Assembly (NCBI RefSeq): GCF_009908165.1
Contig: NZ_JAAAUC010000004.1
Coordinates: 1-64,000, forward strand
Length of the DNA: 64,000 bases
Source of the DNA: Frigidibacter albus
Lineage (GTDB): Bacteria; Pseudomonadota; Alphaproteobacteria; Rhodobacterales; Rhodobacteraceae
Direction of reading: 5' to 3'
Shown here: piece after piece, positions 8,373 through 18,255 of the stretch
Numbering within the stretch: the first letter of the stretch is position 1
Layout of the letters: the number at the start of each line of letters is the position of its first letter
Notes under the pieces: generated by a model
Databases searched by the model: none
What the model saw: only the letters and a program-made list of their open reading frames with translations
What the model was told of the DNA's origin: nothing
Position numbers and translations under genes: made by a program

Positions 8373-9482
8373 TCACACCACAGGGACATATTCTCCCGTG
8401 TCAAGAAACCGCTCGATCATCGCCCTGTGGGGCGCGATGTCGAGACCCTGGGCCGCCAGCCAGTCCGGGCTGTAGTAGGTTGACGCATAGCGTTCACCGC
8501 TGTCGCAGATCAGAGACACCAGCGAACCCTTCCGCCCCTCGCGAAGCATGTTGGCCGCGATCCAGCACAGGCCGAAGAAATTGGTTCCGGTAGAGCCGCC
8601 GACCCGGCGGAACAACCGGTCGGACAGCACATGCATTGCAGCTATGGAGGCGGCATCGGGCACGCGGATCATGTGATCGACGACGCCGGGGATGAAGGAG
8701 GGCTCGACCCGCGGCCGACCGATGCCTTCGATGCGCGACCCCGGCGCAGTGATCTCCATATCGCCGCACTTCCAGGCGTCGAAGAAGGCCGAATTTTCGA
8801 CATCCACTACGCAAAGGCGGGTCGCGAGGTTCTTGTAGCGAATGAAGCGCCCGATGGTAGCCGAAGTGCCGCCCGTTCCGGCGCTCATCACCACCCAGTC
8901 AGGGACCGGATGCTCCTCGCCCTGCATCTGCTCGAAGATGCTTTCCGCAATGTTGTTGTTGCCGCGCCAGTCAGTCGCCCTCTCGGCATTGGTGAACTGG
9001 TCGAGGTAGTGGCCCCCTGCCTCCTCTGCCATGCGCTGCGCGACGGAATAAACCTCTCCAGCGTGGTCGACGAAGTGGCAGCGCCCGCCGAACCGCTCGA
9101 TCGCGTCGATCTTCTGCCGGCTGGTCGAACGCGGCATGACCGCAAGGAACGGAAGGTCCAGCAGATTGGCAAAATAGGCTTCCGACACGGCGGTCGAGCC
9201 GGAGGAGGCTTCGACCAGCGTCGTGCCCTCGGTGATCTTGCCGTTGCAGATGCCATACAGGAACAGCGACCGCGCCAGCCGATGCTTGAGGCTTCCGGTC
9301 GGATGGGTGCTTTCATCCTTGAGATAGATCTGGATGCCGCGCAGACCCTTGAACGCCGGATTTACCAGATGCGTATCCGCCGAGCGGCGACCGTCCCCCT
9401 GCAGCAGCGCAATGGCACGGCGCGTCCAGTCGCGGTTTTCGCAGGCGGGGAGTGGGGCGAGGCTTGGGCAGCAGCAGGTCAT
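8373..9482 (-). CDS. PLP-dependent cysteine synthase-family enzyme
   Basis: The 369-residue protein has the fold-type II PLP lysine in [10 protein letters not shown] (Lys66), a substrate loop [14 protein letters not shown], and the glycine-rich phosphate-binding loop [14 protein letters not shown]. This subgroup is annotated as cysteine synthase-like; members could make cysteine or eliminate the beta-substituent of a cysteine conjugate. The ATG at 9482 overlaps the TGA of the preceding AhpD-like gene by 4 bp (ATGA), so translation is coupled, and it is the last gene of the 13-gene operon. The position suggests it handles the sulfur or amino-acid product of the pathway. The reaction is inferred. 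Confidence 0.85.
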   Translation of the reverse strand: MTCCCPSLAPLPACENRDWTRRAIALLQGDGRRSADTHLVNPAFKGLRGIQIYLKDESTHPTGSLKHRLARSLFLYGICNGKITEGTTLVEASSGSTAVSEAYFANLLDLPFLAVMPRSTSRQKIDAIERFGGRCHFVDHAGEVYSVAQRMAEEAGGHYLDQFTNAERATDWRGNNNIAESIFEQMQGEEHPVPDWVVMSAGTGGTSATIGRFIRYKNLATRLCVVDVENSAFFDAWKCGDMEITAPGSRIEGIGRPRVEPSFIPGVVDHMIRVPDAASIAAMHVLSDRLFRRVGGSTGTNFFGLCWIAANMLREGRKGSLVSLICDSGERYASTYYSPDWLAAQGLDIAPHRAMIERFLDTGEYVPVV

Positions 9483-10072
9483 GGCGTCCTTCGGGGTTGA
9501 GCGGCGGGCTTTTGCGGTTCGGCATGGCCCAGGACATGCATCAGCCGGTTGGCCCAGCCGAAGATGGCGATGGCGTGAATGAGGTCGAGGATCTCGGCAT
9601 CGTCCAGCCCGACCGCGCGCAGGGCCACGATGTCTTCGGTCGTCGCTTCCGAAGGAGTAACCGACAGCCGGCGAGCGAAGGCGAAAATCGCGGCATCCCG
9701 GGGCGAGAGCAGATCCAGCCGGCGCAGATAGACCGCCGAGACTAGGGACGTGCTTTGCGTCAGATGCGCGTGCTGGCGGCCATGGATCACCGCACAATAG
9801 GCGCATCCGTTGACGACCGAGGCGCCGAGGGCTCCCAATTCGCGGTCAGGGCGCGGCAGCCCCCCCTCGGCATACATGATCGCGTTGAACAGCACCGTCC
9901 GCGCCACGTAGCTTTCGGGATCATGCGCCAAGGTGCGGACATAGGCCGAGACCTTCTTGGCGGAAGGCGTCACCTTCATCGCCTCCAGCTGCTCGGGCGT
10001 GGCATCAGGCAGCTCGACCGGTGCGATATGCGGATGCCAGACCAGGGGTTTCAGCGTGACCGAGGCGATCAT
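9479..10072 (-). CDS. Alkylhydroperoxidase AhpD-like CMD-domain protein
   Basis: The 197-residue protein carries the AhpD/carboxymuconolactone-decarboxylase fold motif [13 protein letters not shown], with redox cysteines Cys90 and Cys93 and His97. It resembles the Avi_7169-type alkylhydroperoxidase-domain family that occurs beside peptide-type ABC transporters. It could detoxify peroxides or reduce a disulfide or sulfenate intermediate made by the pathway. It overlaps its neighbours on both sides by 4 bp. The partner CMD gene upstream lacks the CxxC pair, so this is probably the catalytic member. Confidence 0.85.
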   Translation of the reverse strand: MIASVTLKPLVWHPHIAPVELPDATPEQLEAMKVTPSAKKVSAYVRTLAHDPESYVARTVLFNAIMYAEGGLPRPDRELGALGASVVNGCAYCAVIHGRQHAHLTQSTSLVSAVYLRRLDLLSPRDAAIFAFARRLSVTPSEATTEDIVALRAVGLDDAEILDLIHAIAIFGWANRLMHVLGHAEPQKPAAQPRRTP

Positions 10073-10536
10073 CTGGCCTCCTTCATCAGGCGCAGCCCGG
10101 CGGCGATACGAGCCTGAAAGTTGACATAGGCGATCAACTCGGACAGGGCCACGATCTGCGGATTGGTCAGACCGGCCCGCTCCAGCCGGCGAAGGCTCTC
10201 TGCCGCCGCCTTCGCCGGTGTCTGTGTCACCAGATCCACATGGGCGGCGATGCTTGCCAAGGGTTCAGGCAGATCCGTCTCCCCCTCTGCAAGGCGGCGC
10301 AGCTCTGGGTCCGCACCGCCGTATGGGTCTGCCAGCGAGGGGTCGGCGTTCTGCAGCGCCATCCGCCGCGCCAGCGCCGCGCGCAGGTCGGGGGACAGTC
10401 CCTGATCGCTGGCAGGGGTCAGCACCGAAACGCGGCAAAGCTCTGCCCCGTCCACGAACTCGGGACGCAGGCGGCGCAGTGCGTGGAGCGCGTCGCCGGG
10501 AGCGAGCCCCGCGGCGCGGTCGATGGCATCCGTCAT
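10069..10536 (-). CDS. CMD-domain protein (Avi_7170-type)
   Basis: The 155-residue protein is mostly helical and ends NPQIVALSELIAYVNFQARI then AAGLRLM, typical of CMD-domain proteins related to AhpD. The redox CxxC motif of AhpD is absent; its only cysteine is in AELCRVS near the N-terminus. Proteins of this type are known as partners of the catalytic AhpD-like member in ABC-transporter operons. It overlaps the molybdoenzyme gene and the AhpD gene by 4 bp each. A structural or regulatory role in a heteromeric complex is my inference. Confidence 0.78.
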   Translation of the reverse strand: MTDAIDRAAGLAPGDALHALRRLRPEFVDGAELCRVSVLTPASDQGLSPDLRAALARRMALQNADPSLADPYGGADPELRRLAEGETDLPEPLASIAAHVDLVTQTPAKAAAESLRRLERAGLTNPQIVALSELIAYVNFQARIAAGLRLMKEAR

Positions 10537-12770
10537 GCCAGATCCTCCAGTTTCTTCAACAGGCCGGGGTCGCGCAGCGCGCGAAGCCCGACGCGGGGGT
10601 GGTTCGCGCTGGCCCCCTGGCTCAGCCGCGAGCTGCCAAGGTCCGCTGTCAAGGTGTTGGGGTTGCCGCCAAGGTCAACCACACGGTCCAAGGCATCTCG
10701 CACCGGGTTGAACCAGCCGCCCGTGGGCAGGACCAGCGTTCCTTGCCCGACTTTCGGATCGGCGGTGGCCGCGACCAGGACTATACCCCGGTCATTGTAA
10801 AGCTCGGCGACATCGCCGACTGCCACGCCGGCCGCCAACAGGTCGGCGGGATTGGCGCGCAGCCGTTCGAGGCCTTTCCACCGGGCCTGCCGCGCGGGGC
10901 CAGCCCGGTCCAGCTGGCTGTGCAGGCGTGTTTCTGGCTGCGGCGACAGCATGCGGAACGGCAGGTCGCCCGGCTCGTCAGGGTCGAGCCAGACCGGATG
11001 CCCCGGGCAATCGGCATAGCCAAAGCCCGCTACCACCGCCGAGGCCAGTTCGATCTTGCCCGAAGGGGTAGACAGCGGCGCCGCGCCGGGATCTGCGACG
11101 AAGGCGGCCAGCGGGGTATAGGGGGCAGGCGCAGCTTCCCCGGCATCGAGCTGGGCGAAGCCCTGCAGGCGGAAGCTGTCCCAATCCGGAAGTTCGGGAA
11201 ATTCCGCGGCGTAGCCTTCGTAGATATGTTGCAGCCACTGATGCTCGGTCCGGCCTCCACGGAACGCGTCCTCCAGCCCAAGATGCGCCGCCACCCGCGC
11301 CAGTGTCTCGTGGTCGGTCAGCACGCCTTGCGGCGGATCCATTACACGGGCGCTGTAGCCAATCCAGCTGTCGCGCGAGGCGGCAGCCACATCGGCCCGC
11401 TCGAACGGCAGGGCCGAGGGGAAGACCAGATCGGCATGGCGCGCCGTCGCGGTCCATACACTTTCCTGCACGATCACCGTTTCGGGCCGCTTCCACGCCG
11501 CGCGCAGCCGGTTCAGATCCTGATGGTGATGGTAAGGGTTGCCCCCGGCCCACCAGATCAGCCGGATATTGGGGAGCGTCAGGCATTGGCCGTCATAGTC
11601 CAGCACCTCGCCCGGACGTTCCAGCATGTCGGTCAGCCGGGCCACGGGGATGAAGGCAGAAACCGGATTGCGGCCCACTGGCAGCGCGGGGCCGCGCAGC
11701 TTGCGCACCGGCTGGCCGACAGAGGCGATGGCCGAAAGCCCGAGGGCAAGACCCTGCCCCGGCTGGCCGATCCGCCCGACCATTGCCGCCAGCGCAACGG
11801 CGGCCCAATAGGGCTGCTCGCCATAGCGCGCACGTTGCAATGACCATGAAAGGTTGATCAGGCTTGGCTCGTCAGTCAGCAGGCGCGCGAGGCGGCGGAG
11901 GTCATCGGCGCCAAGCCCAGTGATCGCGGCGGCCCAGTCGGCAGTCTTGGGCACACCGTCCTCAGTGCCCGAGAGGTAGGCGATCACCTGCTCGGCTCCC
12001 ACAGTGCAGCGGTCCAGAAAGCCCCGTTCCAGCCGGCCTTCGGACCACAGCACATGCGCCATGCCCAGCATCGCCGCCGTATCCGTGCCGGGCCGGATCG
12101 CCAGATGCTCGCCCTGCGGCGCGTCCGAGGCATCAGGCGACAGGGTGATGATCCGCCCCCCGGCCGCGGAATAGGCAGCAAGCCAATCCGCAGTGCGATG
12201 CGCGCCGGTGGATCCGGCCTCAACCTGCGCATTGCTCAGCCTCATGCCACCGAAGGCGAGTATCACCCGGCACTGCGCAACGATCTGGTCCCAGCTGGGT
12301 GCGAAGACACCGGACTCGGCATGTTCGGCGCCCAGCACATGCGGCAGGATCACTTTGGCCGTGCCGTAGCTATAGGTGTTCACTGTCGAGACAAACCCGC
12401 CGGCAAGGTTCAGGAACCGCTTCAGCTGGCTTTGCGCATGGTGGAACCTTCCGGCACTGGCCCAGCCATAGGAGCCGCCGAAGATCGCCCCATTGCCATG
12501 GGTGCCCCGCACCCGCGCAATCTCGTCCGCGGCCAATCGGGTCGCGGCCTCCATCGTCAGCGGCACGAAGACATCCTCGCCGCGCGCCGCGCCCTTGTCA
12601 CCCTCCAGCCAGCCGCGCCGCGCCATCGGCTGCATCACCCGGCTCGGGTCACGCGCAAGGTCCAGATGGGCAAGACCGGTCGCCGAAGGCGCCGGATCGT
12701 GCCGGAACGGCCGTAGCACAGGCCCCGGAGAGACCTCGTAGAACCCGAAATGCGACGCGAAAATCTGCAT
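10533..12770 (-). CDS. Molybdopterin-dependent sulfoxide/N-oxide reductase (BisC/DMSO reductase family)
   Basis: The predicted 745-residue protein belongs to the molybdenum-bis-MGD family. GGSYGWASAGRFHHAQSQ contains the serine (about residue 100) that ligates molybdenum in DMSO, TMAO and biotin-sulfoxide reductases. There is no N-terminal iron-sulfur Cys motif and no twin-arginine signal, so it should be cytoplasmic like BisC. Such enzymes reduce S-oxides (biotin sulfoxide, methionine sulfoxide) or N-oxides. The ATG at 12770 has AGGAGG five bases upstream. It lies between the substrate-binding protein gene and the CMD genes, suggesting the imported compound is a sulfoxide or is oxidised to one. 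Confidence 0.88.
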   Translation of the reverse strand: MQIFASHFGFYEVSPGPVLRPFRHDPAPSATGLAHLDLARDPSRVMQPMARRGWLEGDKGAARGEDVFVPLTMEAATRLAADEIARVRGTHGNGAIFGGSYGWASAGRFHHAQSQLKRFLNLAGGFVSTVNTYSYGTAKVILPHVLGAEHAESGVFAPSWDQIVAQCRVILAFGGMRLSNAQVEAGSTGAHRTADWLAAYSAAGGRIITLSPDASDAPQGEHLAIRPGTDTAAMLGMAHVLWSEGRLERGFLDRCTVGAEQVIAYLSGTEDGVPKTADWAAAITGLGADDLRRLARLLTDEPSLINLSWSLQRARYGEQPYWAAVALAAMVGRIGQPGQGLALGLSAIASVGQPVRKLRGPALPVGRNPVSAFIPVARLTDMLERPGEVLDYDGQCLTLPNIRLIWWAGGNPYHHHQDLNRLRAAWKRPETVIVQESVWTATARHADLVFPSALPFERADVAAASRDSWIGYSARVMDPPQGVLTDHETLARVAAHLGLEDAFRGGRTEHQWLQHIYEGYAAEFPELPDWDSFRLQGFAQLDAGEAAPAPYTPLAAFVADPGAAPLSTPSGKIELASAVVAGFGYADCPGHPVWLDPDEPGDLPFRMLSPQPETRLHSQLDRAGPARQARWKGLERLRANPADLLAAGVAVGDVAELYNDRGIVLVAATADPKVGQGTLVLPTGGWFNPVRDALDRVVDLGGNPNTLTADLGSSRLSQGASANHPRVGLRALRDPGLLKKLEDLA

Positions 12771-12815
12771 GCTGCCTCCTGGCAAGGCGCGGCCCCAACG
12801 GGCCGCGCCGCTTTG

Positions 12816-14303
12816 TCAGTTCACTGGGGCCATGTCGAAGGCCCGCACCCAATCATCGCCGCGCGGCGTGTAGCTGATGTTCTTCGACACGCCATAGGTC
12901 GCGGGTTGGGCATACATGAAGACCACCGGCGCTTCGTCACACATGATCCGCGCGGCTTCGGCATAGGCCGCCTCGCGCTCTTCGGGATCGGTCGTCGCGT
13001 TGCCTGCCACCAGCTGCTCGTCGAAAGCCGCGTCGTTCCAGTAGGAATACTGGTCGCCCGGCTTGAACATGGTCAGCAGGCCATCGGCGTCGATGGTCGG
13101 CCAGGCCTGACCCAGCAGCGACAGCTGGCCCAGATCGTGCGCCTTGCGATACTTCTCAAGATAGGCGCCAAATTCCATCATCCGGAACTCGGTCTTCACC
13201 CCCACCTCGTCGAACATCTGCGCCACGGCCTGCGCCACTTCTTCGCCCTGAAGATAGGTCGCGGTCGGCACCTCGAACTCCAGCGTCTGGGTCAGATCAA
13301 CACCGCTTTCGGCCAGCAGCTCCTTGGCCTTCTCGGGGTCATAGGCATAGGGCTTGAGGTCGGGGTTGTAGCCAAAGTAGGCGGGTGTCATCACCTGACA
13401 GGTCGAGAGCTCCGCCTCGCCACCGAACAGCACCTCGGCGATGGCTTCCTTGTCGACGGCGTAATTCAGCGCCTGGCGGAACAGCTTGTTGTCCAGCGGG
13501 GCCTTTTCGGTATTGAACTTGATGAAGACCGAACGCGTCGAGGACACCGATCCGCCAGTGGCGGCGCCACTGTCATTGATCCGCGCCAGTTCCGACGGCG
13601 GGATCTTGTTGATGAAATCGACCTCGCCCGCCAGCAGGGCCGCGATGGCCGAGGCCGTCTCGGGGATGGTGCGGAACGTCACCTGCTCGAAGGGCGGAGC
13701 CTCTCCCCAATACTCCGGGTTGGCGGACAGCGTGACGCTGTCACCTGGGCTCACGTTATCCACCACATAGGCACCGCCCGACATGGTCTCGGACGCGGGA
13801 TCATGCGTCTCGGCCCATTTCGGCGGCAGCAGCATGAACATCGACAGTTGCGCCGGCAGCGCCGGATACGGCGTCGCGGTGGTGATTTCGAACTCGGTGG
13901 GCGAAATCACGTTGACGCCGGTCACGGGCGTGAACCACGAAGAGATGCGGGTCGGCGCCTCGGCATTGGTGACGCGGGCAATGTTCCAGGCGACGGTTTC
14001 GGCATCGATCGGCTCGCCATTCACGAATTTCGCGCCCTCGACCAGCTTGAAGCGCCAAGTGGTGTCATCCACCGCCTCCCATTCGGTCGCAAGCGAGGGG
14101 TGCAGGGCCATGTCGGGGCCGCGCAGGATCAGCGACGGGTAGACATGGCTCAGCACCGACAGATCCAGCCCGACCGAGGCGCTTTGATGCGGATCGAGGG
14201 TGTTGACTGCATTGGTCAGCGCCAGCACCACGTCCTGAGCGAGGACGGGCGTAGCTCCGAGCAGCGTGGCGAAGACAGAAGCACTTAGGGTCCGGTGTTT
14301 CAT
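12816..14303 (-). CDS. Peptide-type ABC transporter substrate-binding protein (SBP family 5)
   Basis: The 495-residue protein starts with a signal peptide (MKHRTLSASVFATLLGATPV, cleavage near LAQ) and continues with the DppA/OppA-type fold: TNAVNTLDPHQS, then YPSLILRG, a TWRFKLVEGAKFVNGEPIDA segment, and ALNYAVDKEAIAEVLF near the second lobe. It delivers the substrate to the neighbouring permeases in the inner membrane. Family members bind di- and oligopeptides, but also nickel, glutathione and other small molecules, so the ligand is open. The gene sits downstream of both ATPase genes, an unusual order. Confidence 0.9.
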   Translation of the reverse strand: MKHRTLSASVFATLLGATPVLAQDVVLALTNAVNTLDPHQSASVGLDLSVLSHVYPSLILRGPDMALHPSLATEWEAVDDTTWRFKLVEGAKFVNGEPIDAETVAWNIARVTNAEAPTRISSWFTPVTGVNVISPTEFEITTATPYPALPAQLSMFMLLPPKWAETHDPASETMSGGAYVVDNVSPGDSVTLSANPEYWGEAPPFEQVTFRTIPETASAIAALLAGEVDFINKIPPSELARINDSGAATGGSVSSTRSVFIKFNTEKAPLDNKLFRQALNYAVDKEAIAEVLFGGEAELSTCQVMTPAYFGYNPDLKPYAYDPEKAKELLAESGVDLTQTLEFEVPTATYLQGEEVAQAVAQMFDEVGVKTEFRMMEFGAYLEKYRKAHDLGQLSLLGQAWPTIDADGLLTMFKPGDQYSYWNDAAFDEQLVAGNATTDPEEREAAYAEAARIMCDEAPVVFMYAQPATYGVSKNISYTPRGDDWVRAFDMAPVN

Positions 14304-14318
14304 GGAATTCTCCTTGGA

Positions 14319-15209
14319 TCAGGGCTGAAGGACAAAATGGCCGGGCGCGATTTCGGCCATCACGGCCTCGCGCGGTGGAATGTTCGAGGCGACGTCGAAG
14401 GCCAGCCGCTTGCGGCGCGGCCGGTCAGGATCGGGCACCGGGATCGCGTCGAGCAGCGAGCGGGTGTAGGGATGCTGGGGGTTCGAGAAGATCTGCTCGA
14501 CCGACGCGGTCTCGACGATCCGGCCGCGCAGCATGACGGCGACGCGCTGGCACAGATAGCGCACCATCGACAGGTCATGGGCGATGAACAGATAGGCCAA
14601 CCCCAGTTGATCCTGCAGATCCTGGAACAGGTTCACGATCTGCGCCTGGATCGACACATCCAGCGCCGTGATCGGTTCATCCGCCACGATGAACGAAGGC
14701 TTCAAGGCAATGGCGCGGGCAATGCAGATCCGCTGGCGCTGCCCACCCGAAAACTCGTGCGGATAGCGGGTCATGAAGGCGGGGTCGAGGCCGACGATGC
14801 GGAACAGGTCGGCGATCCTGTCCTTGTGGGCGTCCTCGCCATGCACCACCAGCGGCTCTGCCACGAAGCTGCCAACGCGCATCCGCGGGTTCAGCGCCGC
14901 GTAGGGATCCTGGAAGATCATCTGCATCTGGCGCCGCACGGGCTTCAGCTGCCGGGGCGAGAGGCCGGTGATCTCCTGCCCGGCAAAGCGGACAGAGCCG
15001 CCATCTGCAGGTTCCAGTTGCAGCGTCACACGGCCGGCGGTGCTTTTGCCCGAACCGCTTTCGCCGACAAGGCCGAGCGTTTCGCCCGCCGCCACATGGA
15101 AGGAGATGTCGTTCACCGCATGCAACACCGGGCGCGCCCCGCCCAGCAGGCTGCGGTTGCCACCATAGGTTCGGATGAGGTTGCGCACCTCCAGCAGGGG
15201 TTCAGCCAT
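14319..15209 (-). CDS. Peptide-type ABC transporter ATP-binding protein (DppF-like)
   Basis: The 296-residue ATPase has Walker [10 protein letters not shown], the signature [14 protein letters not shown], and Walker [13 protein letters not shown]. The C-terminal extension [16 protein letters not shown] is typical of the oligopeptide_HPY domain of DppF/OppF. The start at 15209 overlaps the preceding ATPase gene by 8 bp. It energises import together with the DppD-like subunit. Confidence 0.92.
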   Translation of the reverse strand: MAEPLLEVRNLIRTYGGNRSLLGGARPVLHAVNDISFHVAAGETLGLVGESGSGKSTAGRVTLQLEPADGGSVRFAGQEITGLSPRQLKPVRRQMQMIFQDPYAALNPRMRVGSFVAEPLVVHGEDAHKDRIADLFRIVGLDPAFMTRYPHEFSGGQRQRICIARAIALKPSFIVADEPITALDVSIQAQIVNLFQDLQDQLGLAYLFIAHDLSMVRYLCQRVAVMLRGRIVETASVEQIFSNPQHPYTRSLLDAIPVPDPDRPRRKRLAFDVASNIPPREAVMAEIAPGHFVLQP

Positions 15210-16212
15210 GGGCGGCCTCCGCGGCAAGACGAGCGGGCAGGTCATACCAAGCGGCAACCATGTGGCCGGGCACGGGGCTTGCAGGGCGCAGCGGCGGCAC
15301 CTCGGTGCGGCAGCGGTCGGTAGCATAGGGGTTGCGCGGCGCGAATGGGTCCCCCGCCGGAGGGTTCGCCATGTCGGGCGGCGCGCCGGGGATCTGATAG
15401 AGCCGCCGCTGCGCGCGCGCCCCTTCGTCGGGCAAGGACCGCAGCAGGCCCCAAGTGTAGGCCGAATGCGGTTGGCGGAACACGGCGCGGACGGGGCCAC
15501 GCTCCATGATGCGCCCGCCATACATCACCTGAATCGTGTCGGCGAGTTCGGCCACCACGCCCATGTCATGGGTGATCCAGATAACGGTCGTGCCCAGCCG
15601 GTCCTTCAGGTCGCGCACCAGATCGAGGATCTGCGCCTGCACGGTCACGTCGAGTGCGGTCGTCGCCTCGTCGGCGATCAGCAGCTTGGGGTTGCAGGAC
15701 AGGCCAATGGCGATCATCACCCGCTGCCGCATGCCGCCGGAGAATTCGTGCGGATACTGCTTCAGCCGCGCGCCCGGGTTGGGGATGCCCACCAGATCTA
15801 GCAGTTCCGTCGCCCGCGCCTCGGCCTTGGCCCCGCGCAGGTCGCTGTGCCGCTCGATCACCTCGCGCAGCTGCCGGCCGACGGTCAGCACCGGGTTGAG
15901 GCTCGACATCGGGTCCTGAAACACCATGCCGATTTGCCCCCCGCGCAGTTCGCGCAACTGGGCCTCCGGCAGTTTCAGCAGATCGCGCCCCTGGAACAGA
16001 ACTTCTCCCGACAAGATCTTCGCCGGCGGGCTGGGAAGCAGTCCCAGCATCGCCAGCACATGCACGCTCTTGCCCGACCCGCTTTCGCCGACCACGCCAA
16101 GCGTCTCGCCTTCGTTCAACGTGTAGGACAGGTCGTTCACCGCATGGACCCGGCCCGCGGGCGTGTCGAACGCCACGGTCAGGTTGCGGATCTCAAGCAG
16201 CGGCGGGGCCAT
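15202..16212 (-). CDS. Peptide-type ABC transporter ATP-binding protein (DppD-like)
   Basis: The 336-residue ATPase has Walker [10 protein letters not shown], signature [15 protein letters not shown], and Walker [13 protein letters not shown]. The C-terminal [14 protein letters not shown] and a late region containing [10 protein letters not shown] match the oligopeptide transporter extension. Three basic features (order, pairing with a DppF-like ATPase, tight spacing) identify it as one half of the ATPase heterodimer. It starts four bases after the M24-like gene. Confidence 0.92.
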   Translation of the reverse strand: MAPPLLEIRNLTVAFDTPAGRVHAVNDLSYTLNEGETLGVVGESGSGKSVHVLAMLGLLPSPPAKILSGEVLFQGRDLLKLPEAQLRELRGGQIGMVFQDPMSSLNPVLTVGRQLREVIERHSDLRGAKAEARATELLDLVGIPNPGARLKQYPHEFSGGMRQRVMIAIGLSCNPKLLIADEATTALDVTVQAQILDLVRDLKDRLGTTVIWITHDMGVVAELADTIQVMYGGRIMERGPVRAVFRQPHSAYTWGLLRSLPDEGARAQRRLYQIPGAPPDMANPPAGDPFAPRNPYATDRCRTEVPPLRPASPVPGHMVAAWYDLPARLAAEAAHG

Positions 16213-16216
16213 CAGC

Positions 16217-17395
16217 TCACACCTCCAGATAGCCGCCGCGCGAGCGGGTGAGGAATTCGTGCCCCGTGTCGGTGATCAGGATCGTGTCCGAGATTTGCGT
16301 CGCCACATTCTCCGCCGGAACCCTCAGGTTCGGCTCCAGTGTGAACATCATGCCGGGCTGCAGGACCACAGTCGATTTGGCGTCGAGCGAGGTATGTTCA
16401 TGCGCGCCGATGCCGATGGTGTGGCCGATGCGGCCCGGAATGTTGGCGGCATAGCCCGCCGCCTCCAGACCGCGCTTGGTCACGTTGAACAGCTCGGCCA
16501 GCGGTGTGCCGGGGCGCATCAGCGGCGCGATGTCCTCGCGGATCTTCAGGATCGTGTCGAGCGCCCGCCGGTTCGCCGCCGGGATCGGGCCATAGGCCAC
16601 CGTGCGCTCGTTCTCGGCATGGATGCCGTTAGCCACCGCCCAGATGAAGATCGCCACTGTCTCGCCACGCTTCGGCTGGCGCAGGCTGGAGTTGTCGCAG
16701 TTGCGGAACATCCGGTCGCCTGCAAGCGTCCAGGTCCAGAGCCCGTTCTGGGCGCCGCCTTCCAGTGTGCCGAAATCCGCCACCTCCACATCGGGCAGAT
16801 GTTCGGTCCAGTAGCGGTTCATCGCCGCCATCGACAGAGTGGAAATCTCGCGCTCATTGCAGCCCTGGGCCACCGCCTCGACGGCGGCGTCCATGCCGTG
16901 ATCGGCAAGGGTGGCGGCGATGCGGGCGTTGGCAATCTCGTCAGGGTCCTTGATCAGTCGGCAACGGTCGAAGATCTCGCTGGAATCGACCAGCCGGGCG
17001 CCCGGCAAGATGCCCTGCATCACCCGGTAACGGGCCAGCGGCATCGCGTCTTCCTCCAGCCCGATGGTGCCCTGCCGCACGCCCTTCTCGTCCAGCACCG
17101 AGGCCAGCGCCTCTTGCCAGTTCGGGCCCATCGTCACCTTGGTCGACCAGGCCCCGTAAAGCCGGATGTCGGTCACCCAGCTTTCCGACCGGCCATGATC
17201 GTCGCGCAGCGCATGGACCATCAGCACCGGATCGCCTTCCAGCGGCAGGATCACGATGACCGGATGCGAGTAGATGATCGGGTTGAAGCCCGACAGGTAG
17301 AACGTGTGCTCGGGCTTGAAGCAGATGAGCGCGTCGATGCCTTCGGCGGCCATGGCGGCCTTCAGCCTTGCAATGCGGGGGCGGGTCTGGGTCAT
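16217..17395 (-). CDS. Creatinase/aminopeptidase-fold (M24) protein lacking metal ligands
   Basis: The 392-residue protein has the two-domain creatinase/prolidase architecture, with an N-terminal domain (1-150) and a pita-bread domain (150-392). The usual dimetal ligands are Asp, Asp, His, Glu, Glu. Here the first Asp region reads ETVAIFIWAVANGIHAENER (245-264) without either Asp, His325 (GHTIGIGAHE) and Glu354 (FTLEP) remain, and the last Glu is Ser369 (QISDTILIT). Loss of metal ligands is known for creatinase, which hydrolyses creatine without metal; its corresponding segment also ends ERT. It may be an amidinohydrolase/amidase or a non-catalytic protein rather than a Xaa-Pro peptidase. It overlaps the permease gene by 4 bp. 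Confidence 0.8.
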   Translation of the reverse strand: MTQTRPRIARLKAAMAAEGIDALICFKPEHTFYLSGFNPIIYSHPVIVILPLEGDPVLMVHALRDDHGRSESWVTDIRLYGAWSTKVTMGPNWQEALASVLDEKGVRQGTIGLEEDAMPLARYRVMQGILPGARLVDSSEIFDRCRLIKDPDEIANARIAATLADHGMDAAVEAVAQGCNEREISTLSMAAMNRYWTEHLPDVEVADFGTLEGGAQNGLWTWTLAGDRMFRNCDNSSLRQPKRGETVAIFIWAVANGIHAENERTVAYGPIPAANRRALDTILKIREDIAPLMRPGTPLAELFNVTKRGLEAAGYAANIPGRIGHTIGIGAHEHTSLDAKSTVVLQPGMMFTLEPNLRVPAENVATQISDTILITDTGHEFLTRSRGGYLEV

Positions 17396-18246
17396 CGGGC
17401 GCTCCGGGTTTTGGGATCGAAATAGTCACGCAACCAGTCGCCGAAGAGGTTCACCCCCAGCACGGTCAGCATGATGGCAAGGCCGGGGAAGGTAACGCTC
17501 CACCAGGCAGTCGAGATGTAGACGCGGCCATCGGCCAGCATCCGGCCCCAGCTGGGATTGGGGGGCTGCACGCCAAGGCCGAGGAAGGACAGCGCGGCAT
17601 CCATGACGATGATCCGCGCCAGTTCCAGCGTGGCCACCACCAGCGCCGGCGTCATCACGTTCGGCAGGATATGGCGCAGCATGATCCGCCAGCCCGAGGC
17701 GCCGATGGCCCGGGCGGACTGGACGAACTCGCGCTCGCGCAGCGACAGCACCTGGCCGCGGATGATCCGGGCGTAGCGGATCCATGAGGTCAGGGCGAGC
17801 ACCATGATCACGTTCTGGATCGACGGACCAAGCGCCGCGACCACCAGCAGCGCCAGCATCATCAAAGGGATGGCAAGCTGGATGTCCACCAGCCGCATCA
17901 GGATCCGGTCAGTCAATCCGCCGGCATAGCCCGCGAGGATGCCAAGGAAGGTGCCTACGATCCCGCCAGCAACCACGGCGGCCCCGGCGACGGCCAGCGT
18001 GGTGCGGCTGCCATGGACGATCCGCGACAGGATATCCCGCCCCACCTCGTCGGTGCCAAGCGGGTGGGCGCCGGGCCAGAACCCGTCCCAAGTCGGCGCG
18101 GTCATCCGGGCGCGCAGGCTGCCGCGGGTCGGATCCTCCAGCCCCAGCCACGGCGCAAGCACCGCCAGCGCGACGAACAGCACCAGCAAGATGAACCCGG
18201 CCAGACCGGCCTTGCTGCGCGAAAGTTCGGAAAAGAACTGTCTCAT
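17392..18246 (-). CDS. Peptide-type ABC transporter permease (DppC-like)
   Basis: The 284-residue inner-membrane protein has an N-terminal helix (residues 15-35), the DppC signature HPLGTDEVGRDILSR, and the BPD coupling segment EFVQSARAIGASGWRIMLRH. It has about six helices and pairs with the DppB-like permease to form the channel. The start is nine bases after the DppB-like stop, and its own stop overlaps the M24-like gene. Confidence 0.93.
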   Translation of the reverse strand: MRQFFSELSRSKAGLAGFILLVLFVALAVLAPWLGLEDPTRGSLRARMTAPTWDGFWPGAHPLGTDEVGRDILSRIVHGSRTTLAVAGAAVVAGGIVGTFLGILAGYAGGLTDRILMRLVDIQLAIPLMMLALLVVAALGPSIQNVIMVLALTSWIRYARIIRGQVLSLREREFVQSARAIGASGWRIMLRHILPNVMTPALVVATLELARIIVMDAALSFLGLGVQPPNPSWGRMLADGRVYISTAWWSVTFPGLAIMLTVLGVNLFGDWLRDYFDPKTRSAR

Positions 18247-18255
18247 CGGGGCCCC

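Noticed and set aside
16217-17395. Active Xaa-Pro aminopeptidase
   Set aside because: Three of the five metal ligands expected for that activity are not present at their positions.
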